A stretch of 64,000 nt of DNA from Methylosinus sp. Ce-a6 (GTDB taxonomy: Bacteria > Pseudomonadota > Alphaproteobacteria > Rhizobiales > Beijerinckiaceae). Each line of letters starts with the position of its first letter. Positions within the stretch are counted from its first letter, which is position 1. Positions 33,939 through 42,220 of the stretch are shown here, one piece after another. Below the pieces are notes generated by a model. That model was not told where the DNA came from. It worked only from the letters and a program-made list of their open reading frames with translations, and did not search any database. The stretch spans positions 1-64,000 of the forward strand of contig NZ_BGJX01000019.1 of the NCBI RefSeq assembly GCF_009811655.1. The letters are read 5' to 3'. The position numbers and the translations under genes are program-made.

Positions 33939-35609
33939 CTAGAACGAGCGCTGCAGGCGCACGCGCCCTTCCACAGTGGCGTTGACGCCTTTCCACGAGG
34001 GCAGGCCGACCGACCACAGCGCAATGTCCGGCGCGAGCCCGACCGGCCGGCTGTGGTGATTGTCGCGCAGATACATGAGCTCGCCGCCGAGGTCGAAATT
34101 CTTGATCGGCGTCCAGACGAGATTGGAGCCGATGCGATATTCGGTGGTGTTGACCGCGCCGACGCCGCCGCCGAAAGCGGCGATCGCGCTCGGGCTGTGA
34201 TAGAGCGCGAGATAGGAGCCGTAGACGCCGGAAGAGAGCGTCGGCGTCCAATAATGCTTGAAGGCCGCGAGCGCCGCCCAGCCGATCGACTTGTCGCAAT
34301 GGGCGGCCGCTGTCCAAATGCAGTCGAAGCTCGAGAACTCCCAGCCATTGCTGGCTTTGACGCCGCCATTGCCATAGCCATAGAAGGCGTTGCCGTTCAC
34401 CGGGCCGCCGTTGAAGCTCAGATTATTGCCCATCAGATAGCCGACGGCGCCGCGCGCATAGGTGCCCTGGATCCATAATTTGTCGCCCGCGGGAAAATAT
34501 TCGGGAGCGATCTTGTCGAGATTGAACTGGGCGCCGCCCTGGAAGGCGTAGCCGAAATCGTCCTGCGAGACGGCTGTAATCGCGGTTCCGAGCGGCAGGC
34601 CGGTCACGGGCGTCGCGACGGCGGCGTTGCGCGTATAGGTGGAGGTGCGCAATTGATGGGAGGCTGCGGAGAGTTGCACCGCGCCCCAGGGCTGGTCGAT
34701 GCGGAAGGCGGCGACGATTTCTGGAATCTGCACGCCATCCGGCACGCCGGTGAAGCGCGTTCCCCAGGCGGCGGCGGCCGCATCGGCCGCCGCGCCGGTC
34801 AGTCCGTAGATCGCCGCGATGTAATTGAAGGCGCCGATCGTCGAGCCGATGAAGCCGCGCCGCGAGACATTGTCCTCGAGCGACAGGGTGAGCGCGGCCA
34901 CGTCGCGGAACGTATAAGTATAGGCGAGCGCGCCGACCGTCGCATTGGAGCCGCGCAGAGATTCCCAATTGATGTTGTCGGTGTAGAAATCGAAGAAGGA
35001 CTGCGCGCGGCCGATCGTCAGTCCGCCGAATTGCAGAAAGCCTTTGTTCAATATCGTCGTCTCGCGCGCCGTCGTGCGGAACACGGTCCCGTTCGCGAAA
35101 TTCGCGGCGCCGAAATATTGTGAACCGCTGAGCGAGCCGGTCGCGGCGCTGCTGTCGGAGCCGAAATAGGATTCGATTCGCGCGAAGGCGCGCGCCGTGC
35201 CGTAGTCGGTCGGGGCGCGGGCGTCCAATTCGACTCGGCCGACGCCGACGAAGCCGCTGTTGTCGCCGCTGCGCGGATTGGAATAGCCGAGATTGGGCAC
35301 ATGGCCGGGAATGCCGAGCGGATTGCCGCCTCCGCCGGCGCCGAATGCGAAGGGGTTGTCGGTCGCGATGATGCTGCGCGACATGCGGTACGAGGTGCTC
35401 CAGCTGCGCCATTCGCCGACGACCGCTCCGCCGATTCGCAGGCAGGTGTTCGATCCGGGAATATAGAAGAACGCCGAGCCATATTGATCGCAGATACGAA
35501 CATATTCGGCCGGCGCCGCTCGTCGCTTCGGGAGCTCTTCGGCCTCTGTCGCGCCGACGCAGAATAGACCGACGAGCACAGCGATGCAGCATCGATTCGA
35601 TTTGAGCAT
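33939..35609 (-). CDS. Outer-membrane porin, Porin_2 family
   Basis: The 556-residue precursor has a signal peptide (about residues 1-23, ending TEA). It then has the alphaproteobacterial porin motif CDQYGSAFFYIPGSNTCLRIGG at about 40-61, written here as CDQYGSAFFYIPGS plus NTCLRIGG. The rest is beta-barrel sequence ending in Phe (RVRLQRSF), the usual outer-membrane assembly signal. It forms a general diffusion channel. It is not related to the three OprO/P-like porins upstream. A palindrome 35 bases before its start is a candidate operator. Confidence 0.9.
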   Translation of the reverse strand: MLKSNRCCIAVLVGLFCVGATEAEELPKRRAAPAEYVRICDQYGSAFFYIPGSNTCLRIGGAVVGEWRSWSTSYRMSRSIIATDNPFAFGAGGGGNPLGIPGHVPNLGYSNPRSGDNSGFVGVGRVELDARAPTDYGTARAFARIESYFGSDSSAATGSLSGSQYFGAANFANGTVFRTTARETTILNKGFLQFGGLTIGRAQSFFDFYTDNINWESLRGSNATVGALAYTYTFRDVAALTLSLEDNVSRRGFIGSTIGAFNYIAAIYGLTGAAADAAAAAWGTRFTGVPDGVQIPEIVAAFRIDQPWGAVQLSAASHQLRTSTYTRNAAVATPVTGLPLGTAITAVSQDDFGYAFQGGAQFNLDKIAPEYFPAGDKLWIQGTYARGAVGYLMGNNLSFNGGPVNGNAFYGYGNGGVKASNGWEFSSFDCIWTAAAHCDKSIGWAALAAFKHYWTPTLSSGVYGSYLALYHSPSAIAAFGGGVGAVNTTEYRIGSNLVWTPIKNFDLGGELMYLRDNHHSRPVGLAPDIALWSVGLPSWKGVNATVEGRVRLQRSF

Positions 35610-35643
35610 TTCCCCAATCCAGCGCAGCGTTTATCAATCGAAC

Positions 35644-35663
35644 TACGTAATATATCTTACGTA
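35644..35663. promoter_or_regulatory. Palindromic operator candidate upstream of Porin_2 gene
   Basis: TACGTAA and TTACGTA are perfect inverted repeats separated by six bases, in an AT-rich setting 35 bases upstream of the porin ATG. The minus strand also reads TATATT inside it, which could be a -10 box, so a regulator bound there would block transcription. The regulator is unknown. Confidence 0.5.
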
Positions 35664-35780
35664 TTGTCTCGATTACCGACGCTTCGCCGAATCGGCGATG
35701 AAACTTCTTAATTCTTATTTTATTTCCCGCCCGACGGAAATGGGGCGCGCCTGGACGGCCGCGCGTGGGGCTGCGCCCGG

Positions 35781-35813
35781 AAAATGCGACGGCCGCCCCG
35801 AGAGGGGCGGCCG
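35781..35813 (-). terminator. Terminator of the OprO/P-like porin gene at 35963, displaced by a repeat
   Basis: On the minus strand CGGCCGCCCC-TCTC-GGGGCGGCCG is followed by TCGCATTTT. The same core (GGCCGCCCCTCTC, GGGGCGGCC, TCGCATTTT) ends the paralogue at 40068-41723, where it lies 32 bases past the stop. Here it lies 150 bases past the stop, with a repeat element in between. Confidence 0.8.
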
Positions 35814-35835
35814 CGAGCGTCGGGGCGTTCTGTTT

Positions 35836-35939
35836 TTAGAGCGTTTCCAGCCGAAGCGGACGCCGGTTCGGCGTCCGGAAACGCGTCGAAACAAAAGCCT
35901 AGGGTCTTCCTGTGTTTCAATGAAACACGGAAAGACCCT
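35836..35939. repeat. CTAG-ended REP-like palindrome with second hairpin, copy 4
   Basis: The first part (35836-35902) matches the 7871 element, ending AAGCCTAG. It is followed by an imperfect 19-base inverted repeat centred at 35920 with loop core GTTTCAATGAAAC (arms AGGGTCTTCC and GGAAAGACCCT). Copy 5 has the same loop but different stem sequence. The element separates the porin stop from its terminator, which suggests insertion after the porin array formed. Confidence 0.92.
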
Positions 35940-35962
35940 GGTTTCGCTTCTCGAGGTCCGCC

Positions 35963-37627
35963 TCACCAGAAGACTTGCGCGCGCGCCAGGAAGAGGCTCG
36001 GGCGGTCGCCATTGAGATAGGGGCGGTCGGAAGGCGCGACGAGGGTCAGGGTCTTGGTCCAATTGGCCTGGAAGCGCACGCCGCGCACGGGATACCAGTT
36101 GAGCGCGAGGGTCAGATTATCCTGACGTCCGCCGAGCGTCGCCGTTCGGGCGATCGCCTTTTGCGCGGCGTTGCCGACGGCGGTCGCCGCATAGACGAAA
36201 TTGCCGTCGACGAGGCCGCCATTGTCGAGATTGATCTCGCTGTAGCGCGCGGCGAATTCGAAGGCTCCGAGGCCGCCCTTGTTCAGCGGGTTCTTGATCT
36301 GCACCTCGCCGAAGCTGCCGGGCGTGTTGAAGTCCTTGTCATAGCCCTTGTAGGAGGCCGCGCGCGATTCGCCGGTCAGGAACACGGAGCCGAAGACGTA
36401 ATAGCCGCTATAGCGCAGGCTGGTTCCGCCGCCATTGCCGTAGATGAGCGCATTGGTGAAGTCCCGCTCATATTGGGCGGCGATATATTCGGCCTGCAGC
36501 GAGACCGGGCCATAGGCGGCGGCGGCTTCGAATCCGTAATTGTAGGAGTATTTCAGGCAGCTAGAGCGCCGCGCGAAGGGCGCGACGAGCTGGCCGACGC
36601 CGGTCGTCGCGATGTCGAGGCTGGCCGCGGAGCCGGCGCAGGAGAGGTCCTGCGCCGCGGAGACGCGGGTCAGCGCCCCGCCGCCTCCGAGCACGTCGGT
36701 CTCCTCGCGCTCGGAGGATTGGCCGGGGCGCAGATTGGCGGCGTCGGTGGCTGCGGTGGTGTTGTTGGGTTTGTGATATTTGAAGGAGGCGCCGAGATGG
36801 AGCAGTCTGTCCTCCTCGACGATCGGCGCATAGACGCCGCGCACCGCCGCGTCCCAATATTGCGATTCGCCCGTCGGCGGCGCGGTCGCCGTGTCCTGCG
36901 GGCTGGTCGAGAAGATGCCGGTCTTGATCGACCAGTTTTTGTCGCCGGCTGCGATAGCCGCGCCGATGTGGCGGCTCGGCGAGAGGACGGAGGGCAGCGA
37001 GCGCTCGACGAACACGAAATATTTCGACGATTCGATCGCCTCGAGGCTGAACGGCTCCTTGAAGTTGCCGATCTGAATGGTGACCGGCTGCTTGGTGATC
37101 TCTTCGGGCAGGAACCTGTCGCGATAGGCGAGATAGAAGTCGCGAATGCCGGCTGCGCCCGAGCCGGTGAAATCGTACTGGAGCTTGTAGAACCAGTTCT
37201 TGAACGCCTTTCCCTCGACCTCGAGGCGCGCGCGGCGGAAGCCGACATTGCTGCGCGAGATGGTGTCGGCGGAGGAGGCGAAGCCGCCATCGGCCTGGAT
37301 CTGGCCGCCGAGCTTGAAACTGAAATCCTGATCCTCGGTCTCGACGAAGAGGCCGTTGCGGAAAGAGACGAAGACGGGCGGCGGCGCGCTCGTCCCCGGC
37401 GCGGCTTTGGCGGAGTTGAGCGCGTTCTTGACCTGGGCGGTCGCCTTGCCCTGCGCGCCGATCTTGGCCTCGAGCTCTTTCAGCTTCGCCTTCAGCGCCT
37501 TGATCTCGCTCGCCGTGTCCGCCAGCGCCGTGACGGGAACGCCGAATATCCCTGCAAAAGCGAGGAGGGCGACGCCGCTCGACAGTCGCCGCATCGTCCG
37601 TCCGCGTGATCCGCTATGCCGTTTCAT
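35963..37627 (-). CDS. Phosphate-selective porin O/P-like outer-membrane protein, paralogue 1
   Basis: The 554-residue precursor has a signal peptide ending in ALA (near residue 36), then a short trimerising coiled coil (SEIKALKAKLKELEAKI), then a beta-barrel of the OprO/OprP type. Family segments include NWFYKLQYDFTGSGAAGIRD and EITKQPVTIQIGNFKEPFSLE. The C-terminal strand ends LARAQVFW, an outer-membrane assembly signal. Two close paralogues follow within 4 kb. The solute is unknown; anion or phosphate passage is a family expectation only. The ATG at 37627 has GGGGAT upstream. Confidence 0.9.
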   Translation of the reverse strand: MKRHSGSRGRTMRRLSSGVALLAFAGIFGVPVTALADTASEIKALKAKLKELEAKIGAQGKATAQVKNALNSAKAAPGTSAPPPVFVSFRNGLFVETEDQDFSFKLGGQIQADGGFASSADTISRSNVGFRRARLEVEGKAFKNWFYKLQYDFTGSGAAGIRDFYLAYRDRFLPEEITKQPVTIQIGNFKEPFSLEAIESSKYFVFVERSLPSVLSPSRHIGAAIAAGDKNWSIKTGIFSTSPQDTATAPPTGESQYWDAAVRGVYAPIVEEDRLLHLGASFKYHKPNNTTAATDAANLRPGQSSEREETDVLGGGGALTRVSAAQDLSCAGSAASLDIATTGVGQLVAPFARRSSCLKYSYNYGFEAAAAYGPVSLQAEYIAAQYERDFTNALIYGNGGGTSLRYSGYYVFGSVFLTGESRAASYKGYDKDFNTPGSFGEVQIKNPLNKGGLGAFEFAARYSEINLDNGGLVDGNFVYAATAVGNAAQKAIARTATLGGRQDNLTLALNWYPVRGVRFQANWTKTLTLVAPSDRPYLNGDRPSLFLARAQVFW

Positions 37628-37773
37628 TTGATCCCCGTAAGACTGTCTAAGTAAATTATCGTAAGCATATACCATATGGAGTTACTAGTCTAAATCATCG
37701 AATGGAATTCCGGCCGAGCGGTTCTCGGGCGGCTGTTGCGGAAATGTCACGCCTGTGACCGGACCCCGCAAAG

Positions 37774-37800
37774 AAAAAAGGCCGCCCGGGGAGGGCGGCC
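37774..37800 (-). terminator. Terminator of porin paralogue 2
   Basis: On the minus strand GGCCGCCC-TCCCC-GGGCGGCC is followed by six T residues. It lies 50 bases past the stop codon of the 37851-39506 porin gene. The stem is the same GGCCGCCC core found after the two paralogues. Confidence 0.93.
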
Positions 37801-37850
37801 TCTTCTCGATCGAAACATGTCGCCGGGCCTATGAAGGCCGGCGTATTCGC

Positions 37851-39506
37851 TCACCAGAAGACCTGGGCGCGGGCCAGAAAGATATTCGGATGCTGGCCGT
37901 TGAGGTAAGGCCGGTCGGCCGGCGCGACCAAAGTCAAGGAGTGCGTCCAGTTCGCCTGGAAGCGGACGCCCTTGACGGGATACCAGTTGAAGGCGAGCGT
38001 GAAGTTCTCGAGACGGCCGCCGAGCGTCGCGGTATTGGCGAGCGCTTTCTGCGCCGCATTGCCGGCGACAGTCGCCGCATAGACATAGCTCGACGGCACG
38101 AGGCCGCCATTGTTCAGATTGATGCCGTCGTAGCGAGCGGCGACTTCGAAGGCGCCGATGCCGCCCTTGTTGAGCGGGTTCTTGATGTGGACATCGTGGA
38201 ACGTGCCGGGCGTGTTCCAGTCCTTGTCGTAGCCGGCATAGGACTCGGCGCGCGACTCGCCGGTCAGGAAGACCGAGCCATAGACATAGTAGGCGCTGTA
38301 ATTGAGGGTGCTTCCGCCCTGGCTGCCGAGCAGGAAAGCCGACTGCCAATCGCGATTATATTGGGAGCCGGTGTATTCCGCCTGGATCGAGAAGGGGCCA
38401 TAGGCGGCCGCGGCTTCGAAGTTGTAGTTGAAAGCGTCCTTCAGACAGCCGTTGCGACGAACGAACGGGGTGTAGAACAGACCGAGGCCGGCGGCCGCCA
38501 CATCCGTCGGACCGCAGCTGAGGTCCTGCGCCACGCGGACCAGCGCGCCGCCGCCGCCGATGATGCCGGTCTCGTCGCGCGTCTCGGTGCCGGGGTTGAG
38601 GACGGCGGAATGGGTGGCCGCGGTCGAGTCGTTCGGACGATGATAGAGGAACGACGCGCCGACGTGCAGCAGCGTGTCCTCGGTGCGGATCGGCGCATAG
38701 GTGGCGCGAATCGACGCGTCCCAATATTGCGCGCCGCCGACGCGCGGCGCGGTCGCCGTGTCCTGCGGGCTGGTGGAGAAGATGCCGGTTTTCACGCTCC
38801 AATCCTTGTCGCCGGCGCCGATCGAGGCGCCGATATGACGGGCCGGGGCGAGACCTTCCGGCAGGGCGCGCTCGATGAAGGTGATGTGCTTCGACGAGTT
38901 GAGCGTCTCCAGGCTGAAAGGCTCGTACTGGTTGCCGATCTGGATCGTGACCGGCTGCTTGGTGATTCCTTCCGGCAGGAAGTTGTCGCGATAGGCGAGG
39001 AAGGCGTCGCGAATGCCGGCGACGCCGGTGCCGGTGAAGTCGTATTGGAACTTATAGTACCAATTCTTATAGGCCTTGCCGACGACCTCGAGGCGGGCGC
39101 GGCGGAAGCCGACGTTGCTGGCGCGAGTCGTATAGGCCTTGTCGGTGAAGCCGCCGTCGGTCTGGACGCGGCCGCCGACATGGAAGCTGAAGTCCTTGTC
39201 CTCGGTCTCGACATAGAGGCCGTTCTTGAAGCTGACGAACACCGGCGGCGGCGCTTTGGCGCCCGGCGCGCTCTTGGCCGAGTTCAGCGCGTTCTTGACC
39301 TGATGCGTCGTCTTGGCCTGGTCTTCGAGCTTATGCTCGAGCCGCTTCAGCTCGGCCTTGAGCGCCTTGATCTCGCTCGCCGTGTCGGCGAGAGCCGCCG
39401 TGGGCGCGCCGAACGCGCCGAGGAGAGCGGCCAGGGCCACGCCTCCCATCAGCCTCGAAGGCGTCGCGCCTTTCGCGATCGTCTGGACGTTCGGATTGTG
39501 AATCAT
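37851..39506 (-). CDS. Phosphate-selective porin O/P-like outer-membrane protein, paralogue 2
   Basis: The 551-residue precursor matches its neighbours along its whole length: signal peptide ending ALA, coiled coil (SEIKALKAELKRLEHKLED), then barrel strands with NWYYKFQYDFTGTGVAGIRD, EGITKQPVTIQIGNQYEPFS and the C-terminal LARAQVFW. Differences cluster in presumed surface loops. It has its own terminator, so it is an independent unit, and it is divergent from paralogue 3. A near-palindrome resembling a CRP/FNR site lies 50 bases upstream. Confidence 0.9.
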   Translation of the reverse strand: MIHNPNVQTIAKGATPSRLMGGVALAALLGAFGAPTAALADTASEIKALKAELKRLEHKLEDQAKTTHQVKNALNSAKSAPGAKAPPPVFVSFKNGLYVETEDKDFSFHVGGRVQTDGGFTDKAYTTRASNVGFRRARLEVVGKAYKNWYYKFQYDFTGTGVAGIRDAFLAYRDNFLPEGITKQPVTIQIGNQYEPFSLETLNSSKHITFIERALPEGLAPARHIGASIGAGDKDWSVKTGIFSTSPQDTATAPRVGGAQYWDASIRATYAPIRTEDTLLHVGASFLYHRPNDSTAATHSAVLNPGTETRDETGIIGGGGALVRVAQDLSCGPTDVAAAGLGLFYTPFVRRNGCLKDAFNYNFEAAAAYGPFSIQAEYTGSQYNRDWQSAFLLGSQGGSTLNYSAYYVYGSVFLTGESRAESYAGYDKDWNTPGTFHDVHIKNPLNKGGIGAFEVAARYDGINLNNGGLVPSSYVYAATVAGNAAQKALANTATLGGRLENFTLAFNWYPVKGVRFQANWTHSLTLVAPADRPYLNGQHPNIFLARAQVFW

Positions 39507-39556
39507 GTCAGCCTGTACCCCTTGATTTGCTTGCCGCTATCGCATCGCTAGAGGCG

Positions 39557-39580
39557 ATTTGTGACACAATCATCACAAAT
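39557..39580. promoter_or_regulatory. Inverted repeat upstream of porin paralogue 2
   Basis: ATTTGTGA and TCACAAAT are perfect eight-base arms separated by eight bases. TGTGA...TCACA recalls CRP/FNR-type sites, but the spacer is two bases longer than the standard six. It lies about 50 bases before the porin start codon, a sensible operator position. Confidence 0.4.
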
Positions 39581-39831
39581 TGCGGCCGCCACGATTCATG
39601 ACAACGGTTTCTACGTAGGGTGTGACCCAAATGCCACGGACCGAAAACGAGGCGCAAATGAGACGCTTCTCGGGCTGCGTTTCTACTTCGCAGGTGATAG
39701 CGCTCGCCTTCTCACGCCGTAAGGACGTGGCCGATCCGCAACACCTACGTGGAAATCCTTATTTGAATCGAACTCGGCCCTTGCGTGAGGCGCCAATCGA
39801 AATGTAAGACAATTACATGTGATGTATCCAA

Positions 39832-39848
39832 GATACATTCCGACTGTC
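39832..39848. promoter_or_regulatory. Short hairpin/operator candidate in the porin divergent region
   Basis: ATGTATC-CAA-GATACAT is a perfect seven-base inverted repeat with a three-base centre in AT-rich DNA, 220 bases upstream of porin paralogue 3. It could be an operator or a leader hairpin; there is no further support. Confidence 0.3.
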
Positions 39849-40067
39849 GTTGGTCGTATATCGAGCAACGATTGGCGCGAATTTGGGCGTCATATGTCTA
39901 TCGATGGGCAATAGGCGTAATCGCCGTGCGGATTGCGTGCTTGCTTGTGGCCGTTGAGACTTGCATTCATAGCGAGATGCTCATTCTGGTCCAATGAAGT
40001 CGCGCGAGATGCGTAGACTTTCGAAATGTTCACGCGCGACGTCGAGCGCCGACTACTGGGGGCTTTC

Positions 40068-41723
40068 ATGAGAGAACAGAAAATCGGGTCGAGAATGACG
40101 CGGCGGCTCTCGGGCGGCGCGGCGCTCGCGGCGTTTTGCGGGCTGCTGGGCGTTCCGGCTTCGGCGCTGGCCGACACGGCGAGCGAGATCAAGGCGCTGA
40201 AGGAGCAGATCAAGCGGCTCGAGGCCAGAGTGTCCGAGCAGGCCAAGACCAACGCTCAGGTCAGGAATGCGGTGAATTCCGCCAAGACCCTGCCCGGGCT
40301 CGTCGCCCCGCCGCCGGTGTTCGTCAGCTTCCGCAACGGCCTCTTCGTCGAGACCGAGGACAAGGCGTTCAACTTCAAGATCGGCGGCCGCGTGCAGGCC
40401 GATGGCGGCTTCGCCAGCTCGGCGGACACGATGTCGCGCAGCAACGCCGGCTTCCGCCGCGCTCAGCTCGAGGTCGAGGGCAAGGCCTATAAGAATTGGT
40501 TCTACAAGTTCCAATACGACTTCACCGGCTCCGGCGCGGCCGGCATTCGCGACGCCTATCTGGCCTATCGCGACAAGCTGCTGCCGGAGGAGATCACCAA
40601 GCAGCCGGTCACCTTCCAGGTCGGTAATTTCTTCGAGCCCTTCAGCCTCGAGGCGGTCAGCTCGACCAAGCACATCACCTTCATCGAACGCGCCATGACC
40701 GAAGCCCTCGCGCCGAGCCGCCACATCGGCGTCGCGTTCGGAGCGGGCGACAAGCATTGGAGCGTCAAGGGCGGTTTCTTCTCGACCAGCCCGCAGGACA
40801 CGGCGGCGGCTCCGCCGACCGGCGGCGCCCAATATTGGGACGCGGCGGTGCGCGCCACCTATGCGCCGATCGTCGAGGAGGACAAGCTCCTGCATTTCGG
40901 CTCGTCCTTCCGCTATCACAAGCCCAATGACGCGACCGCGGCCACCAACGCCAACGCCTATCGGCCCGGCCAGGGAACGCGCGACGAGTTCGACGTTCTG
41001 GGCGGCAGCGGCGCTCTGATCCGCGTGCCGACGGCGCTGGACCTCACTTGCGCGGCCTCTGGAAGCCTGGCGACGGCCTCGACCGGCCTCTCGCTCCTCT
41101 ATTCGCCTTTCACGCTCAAGAACGGCTGTCTGAAATATTCCTACAGCTACGGTTTCGAGGCCTCCGCCGCCTATGGGCCTTTCGCGGTGCAGGCCGAATA
41201 TCTCGCCTCGCAATATGAGCGTAATCCGCTCAACGCGCTGCTTCTCGGCAACGCCGGCGGATCGAGCCTCGCCTATAGCGGCTATTACGTCTATGGCTCG
41301 GTGTTCCTGACCGGCGAATCGCGCGCGGCCTCCTATCGCGGCTATGACCAGAACTGGGGCTCGCCCGGCACATTCGCCGACGTGTCGATCAAGAATCCGC
41401 TCGACAAGGGCGGCCTCGGCGCCTTCGAGTTCGCCGCCCGCTACAGCGAGCTCAACCTGAACAACGGCGGCCTCGTTCCCGGCAGCTACGTCTATGCGGC
41501 CGCTCTCGTCGGCAACGCCGCGCAGAAGGCGCTGGCCAACACGGCCACGCTCGGCGGACGCGAGGGCAATCTGACGCTGGCGCTGAATTGGTATCCGGTC
41601 AGAGGCGTGCGCCTCCAGGCCAATTGGACCAAGGTTCTGACGCTCTCCGCGCCCTCCGATCGCGCCTATCTCAATGGCGACCGCCCGAGCATGTTCCTGG
41701 CTCGCGCCCAGGTCTTCTGGTGA
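40068..41723 (+). CDS. Phosphate-selective porin O/P-like outer-membrane protein, paralogue 3
   Basis: The 551-residue precursor is closest to paralogue 1 by eye. It has a signal peptide ending ALA, coiled coil (SEIKALKEQIKRLEARVSE), NWFYKFQYDFTGSGAAGIRD, EEITKQPVTFQVGNFFEPFS, and the end LARAQVFW. I chose the ATG at 40068, preceded by GGGGGC; ATG at 40095 is possible and also leaves a full signal peptide. It is in inverted orientation relative to the other two. Its terminator lies 32 bases past the stop, followed by a relic of another porin end. Confidence 0.9.
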   Translation: MREQKIGSRMTRRLSGGAALAAFCGLLGVPASALADTASEIKALKEQIKRLEARVSEQAKTNAQVRNAVNSAKTLPGLVAPPPVFVSFRNGLFVETEDKAFNFKIGGRVQADGGFASSADTMSRSNAGFRRAQLEVEGKAYKNWFYKFQYDFTGSGAAGIRDAYLAYRDKLLPEEITKQPVTFQVGNFFEPFSLEAVSSTKHITFIERAMTEALAPSRHIGVAFGAGDKHWSVKGGFFSTSPQDTAAAPPTGGAQYWDAAVRATYAPIVEEDKLLHFGSSFRYHKPNDATAATNANAYRPGQGTRDEFDVLGGSGALIRVPTALDLTCAASGSLATASTGLSLLYSPFTLKNGCLKYSYSYGFEASAAYGPFAVQAEYLASQYERNPLNALLLGNAGGSSLAYSGYYVYGSVFLTGESRAASYRGYDQNWGSPGTFADVSIKNPLDKGGLGAFEFAARYSELNLNNGGLVPGSYVYAAALVGNAAQKALANTATLGGREGNLTLALNWYPVRGVRLQANWTKVLTLSAPSDRAYLNGDRPSMFLARAQVFW

Positions 41724-41754
41724 GAATCGCCTCAAAACCGGCGACGTCCTCCGC

Positions 41755-41793
41755 AATGGCCGCCCCTCTCCGGGGCGGCCATTCGCATTTTTT
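41755..41793 (+). terminator. Terminator of porin paralogue 3
   Basis: AATGGCCGCCCC and GGGGCGGCCATT form a perfect 12-base stem with loop TCTCC, followed by CGCATTTTTT. The core and tail match the displaced terminator at 35781-35813. Confidence 0.95.
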
Positions 41794-41797
41794 AATC

Positions 41798-41845
41798 GAC
41801 GGCGATCCTCCGAGCCTTTTTCTGGCCTGGGCTCGCATATTCTGG
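41798..41845 (+). pseudogene. Relic of a fourth OprO/P-like porin C-terminus
   Basis: Sixteen codons immediately after the porin 3 terminator read DGDPPSLFLAWARIFW. The C-terminal strand of the intact porins reads NGDRPSMFLARAQVFW, identical at 10 of 16 positions. No stop follows the final Trp and nothing upstream continues the similarity, because the terminator intervenes. It is best explained as a scar left when a tandem porin copy was deleted or converted. Confidence 0.7.
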
Positions 41846-41992
41846 CGGGGCGAACGCCGGCGGAGCGAGATCATGGCCGCGGGCGGCGCGATTCGGTCTT
41901 GCCAATTGCGCCGCGCCTATTGAAAATTCGGCATGACCTCGTTTATTTCGTCGGTGCGCCGCTTCACTGAGCGGGCGAGACGCAGGATTCGT

Positions 41993-42220
41993 ATGAACCG
42001 GTTCGAACGACAGCCGCCGGCCGCGGTCGAGGCCGAGGTCGAGTATCGCGACGGCGATTTTCGCATTCGCCGTCCGGGCGCCTATGTGCGTTGCGCGGTG
42101 ACGGGCGAGCCCATTCCGCTCGAAGAGCTCCGCTATTGGAACGTCGACCTCCAGGAGGCCTATTCGAGCCCCGAGGCGAAGCTCGCCCGCATCGGCGTGA
42201 CCTTCCCGCCGAAGGCTTAG
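41993..42220 (+). CDS. DUF2093 family protein
   Basis: The 75-residue protein contains the conserved pattern DGDFRIRRPGAYVRCAVTGEPIPLEELRYWNV, here best seen as RRPGAYVRCAVTG then IPLEELRYWNVDLQEAY. This is the whole DUF2093 domain, a small cytoplasmic protein of unknown function common in Rhizobiales and often beside lpxK. The ATG at 41993 is the family start. Its TAG stop (42218-42220) coincides with the left end of a CTAG-type repeat, so its last residues (PPKA) may be set by that insertion. Confidence 0.85.
   Translation: MNRFERQPPAAVEAEVEYRDGDFRIRRPGAYVRCAVTGEPIPLEELRYWNVDLQEAYSSPEAKLARIGVTFPPKA

Larger units (their letters stand above)
35610..35962. other. Porin intergenic region holding operator, terminator and repeat
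   Basis: Three elements fill these 353 bases: a TACGTAA palindrome (35644-35663) near the Porin_2 start, a GC hairpin terminator (35781-35813) for the upstream porin, and a CTAG-type repeat with extra hairpin (35836-35939). An AT-rich stretch around 35700-35730 probably contains the Porin_2 promoter. No gene is visible. Confidence 0.7.
39507..40067. other. Divergent promoter region of porin paralogues 2 and 3
   Basis: This 561-base, AT-richer region contains no recognisable gene. It holds an ATTTGTGA inverted repeat (39557-39580) and a short ATGTATC hairpin (39832-39848). Both porin promoters must lie here. Small open frames have no ribosome sites. Confidence 0.6.

Noticed and set aside
39557-39580. 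Claim of a true CRP/FNR site
   Set aside because: The spacer is eight bases rather than six, so I list it only as an unassigned inverted repeat.
41933-41992. Longer start for the DUF2093 protein
   Set aside because: The extra residues are not part of the family, and the family start fits the ATG at 41993.
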